Below are positions 62,762 through 64,000 of a stretch of 64,000 nucleotides of DNA, in pieces. The first letter of the stretch is position 1; each line of letters opens with the position of its first letter. The notes under the pieces were generated by a model, which saw only the letters and a list, made by a program, of their open reading frames with translations, did no database searches and had not been told where the DNA came from. Origin of the DNA: OPU3-GD-OMZ sp964515235 (GTDB taxonomy: Bacteria > Pseudomonadota > Gammaproteobacteria > Methylococcales > Methylomonadaceae); the NCBI GenBank assembly GCA_964515235.1, contig CAZEVO010000005.1:9513-73512 (forward strand), in the 5' to 3' direction. Made by a program: the position numbers and the translations under genes.

Positions 62762-63787
62762 CTACCGATAATAGCCAATCATCTTAGCTAACGACCTTGC
62801 TTTAATTTGATGAGCATATCCGGCACTGCCAAAGGCTTCATATCGTTCCTGACAAAGAACCTGCATTGCATCCCTTGCTGCTTGGTAAATCTTTCGAGGA
62901 TCAAGCTCTGCAGCATTACCTGACTCTGCTATATATTGTCGTATAGCACCCGTTGAAGCCATTCTCAAATCAGTATCAATATTGACTTTACGTACGCCAT
63001 AGTTAATACCTTCTACAATTTCTTCAACCGGTACACCATAAGTTTGAGGAATATCGCCACCATGACCATTAATGATCTCCAGCCAATTTTGAGGAACAGA
63101 ACTGGACCCGTGCATCACAAAATGTGTATTAGGTAAACATTGTTGCAATCGTTGTAAGTGACTAATTACCAAAACATCACCTGTCGGTGGTTTACTAAAC
63201 TTATAAGCACCATGACTGGTTCCAATTGCGACCGCTAATGCGTCTACTTGTGTTTGTTCAACAAATTCCACAGCCTCTTGAGGATCGGTTAACAACCGAG
63301 AATGATCAACACTCTCATCATTCCCATTCCGGTTATTTTCTAACGACCCGAGACATCCGATCTCGCCTTCAACCGACACACCGCAAGCATGCGCCATACT
63401 AACCACCGCTTGCGTAACTGTTACGTTATATTCAAATGATGCCGGAGTTACCATATCCTCGAGTAAAGAACCATCCATCATGACCGAACTAAACCCTGAT
63501 TGAATGGCCTGTGCACAAATTGTCGGTGAGGGGCCATGATCTCTATGCATAACAACAGGAATATGTGGATATTGCTCGACGGCTGCACTAACCAAATGAC
63601 GTAAAAACACTTCTCCTGCATATCGATTAGCCCCTGCAGACCCTTGCATAATAACGGGGCTATCACACAAATGTGCCGCCTGCATAATCGCTTGTACCTG
63701 CTCCATATTACTCACATTAAAGGCTGGTACAGCAAAATTATTTTCGGCAGCGTAATCCAAAAGTTGTCGCAGTGAAACTAACGCCAT
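62762..63787 (-). CDS. fba: Class II fructose-bisphosphate aldolase (CbbA-like)
   Basis: A 341-residue zinc aldolase interconverting fructose 1,6-bisphosphate with two triose phosphates. Zinc-ligand motifs are HRDHGPSP near 82 and FVMHGSSSVP near 207; GVRKVNIDTDLRMA near 230 binds phosphate. The form is that of the Calvin-cycle/methylotroph subtype. ATG 63787 has AAGGAG eight bases upstream; an in-frame GTG three codons earlier overlaps that site. It probably heads an operon with proA. Confidence 0.95.
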   Translation of the reverse strand: MALVSLRQLLDYAAENNFAVPAFNVSNMEQVQAIMQAAHLCDSPVIMQGSAGANRYAGEVFLRHLVSAAVEQYPHIPVVMHRDHGPSPTICAQAIQSGFSSVMMDGSLLEDMVTPASFEYNVTVTQAVVSMAHACGVSVEGEIGCLGSLENNRNGNDESVDHSRLLTDPQEAVEFVEQTQVDALAVAIGTSHGAYKFSKPPTGDVLVISHLQRLQQCLPNTHFVMHGSSSVPQNWLEIINGHGGDIPQTYGVPVEEIVEGINYGVRKVNIDTDLRMASTGAIRQYIAESGNAAELDPRKIYQAARDAMQVLCQERYEAFGSAGYAHQIKARSLAKMIGYYR

Positions 63788-63849
63788 GTCCGGCACTCCT
63801 TAGAATTATTTTTGAGGCACTACCATAGCACTGAAAGGCAGTTATATAA

Positions 63850-63860
63850 ATCACCGTGAT
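63850..63860. promoter_or_regulatory. Palindrome in the fba promoter region
   Basis: ATCACCGTGAT is a perfect palindrome with a single centre base, about 60 bases before fba and next to a TATAAC-like -10 on the minus strand. It is operator-like, but no regulator can be named. Confidence 0.35.
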
Positions 63861-63979
63861 CCCAATTTATTTTAATAAAATCAGAACAAATAAAAATGTA
63901 ACCGACACAACCACACTATTAACAACCTTTAAATCCTGTCTTGTTTTGATATAAAACAACCAAAATGTTAATAAAAAAG

Positions 63980-64000
63980 TTATGCACAAAAATTGTGGAT
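63980..64000. promoter_or_regulatory. Pair of DnaA-box-like sites at window end
   Basis: TTATGCACA (63980-63988) fits the DnaA consensus TTATNCACA. Five bases on, TTGTGGAT (63993-64000) is the start of an inverted box TTGTGGATAA if the next bases are AA. The surrounding bases are AT-rich. Confidence 0.4.

Overview
This window is chromosomal DNA of a low-GC (about 40 %, by eye) gammaproteobacterium that is probably a methylotroph. It opens inside a lanthanide-type methanol dehydrogenase gene (xoxF) followed by xoxJ. The housekeeping gene order is typically gammaproteobacterial: initiator tRNA-rimP-nusA-infB-rbfA-truB-rpsO-pnp; truA-trpF-trpB-trpA-accD-folC-dedD-cvpA-purF-metZ; and dapA-bamC. 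A marine Methylophaga-like lineage fits, but the taxon is inferred and not proven. Two runs of exactly 100 N (57994-58093 and 62606-62705) show that this is a scaffolded assembly.

Layout. 1-2025 (+): 3' part of xoxF, a strong terminator, then xoxJ. 2044-10766 (-): the initiator-tRNA/rimP/nusA/infB translation operon ending in pnp, with a rimP-leader attenuator and a second promoter before rpsO. 10856-16554 (-): nrdR-ribD-ribE-ribBX-ribH-nusB-thiL-pgpA, a riboflavin and thiamine cofactor operon. 16652-17586 (+): a class II aldolase-like protein and glutaredoxin. 17608-30147 (-): cysM, rlmD, an L,D-transpeptidase, truA, and the trpFBA-accD-folC-dedD-cvpA-purF-metZ run. 30182-37582 (-): purL, bamC, dapA, trhO and a GST. 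37810-41920 (+): ettA and a second-type EF-G with a long leader. 42146-47279 (-): aceE-aceF followed by tusD-tusC. 47538-49240 (+): rubredoxin and the protease/chaperone BepA. 49434-56813: ydbH-ydbL envelope genes (-), a GNAT, a DUF3422 membrane protein (+), a MOSC protein, an HI0933 flavoprotein and a phosphatase.

The only accessory-looking part is 57005-61306. It holds a 33-residue membrane microprotein candidate, two MORN/YwqK-type repeat proteins and two Sel1-repeat proteins around an RluA-type pseudouridine synthase and an assembly gap. The window ends with proA (N-terminus lost in the second gap), a class II fructose-bisphosphate aldolase and, at the last bases, a pair of DnaA-box-like sites.

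Much of the window makes or maintains the translation machinery: rimP, nusA, infB, rbfA, truB, rpsO, truA, rlmD, trhO, tusDC, ettA, EF-G and an RluA-type enzyme. The rest supplies cofactors and amino acids. XoxF/XoxJ give methanol oxidation, the aldolase links to C1 or central carbon metabolism, and AceEF leads to acetyl-CoA. I found no CRISPR array, insertion sequence, prophage or obvious defence system. The best leads for something undescribed are the MORN/Sel1 cluster with its microprotein, the structured EF-G leader, and the apparent YnbE-YdbL fusion.
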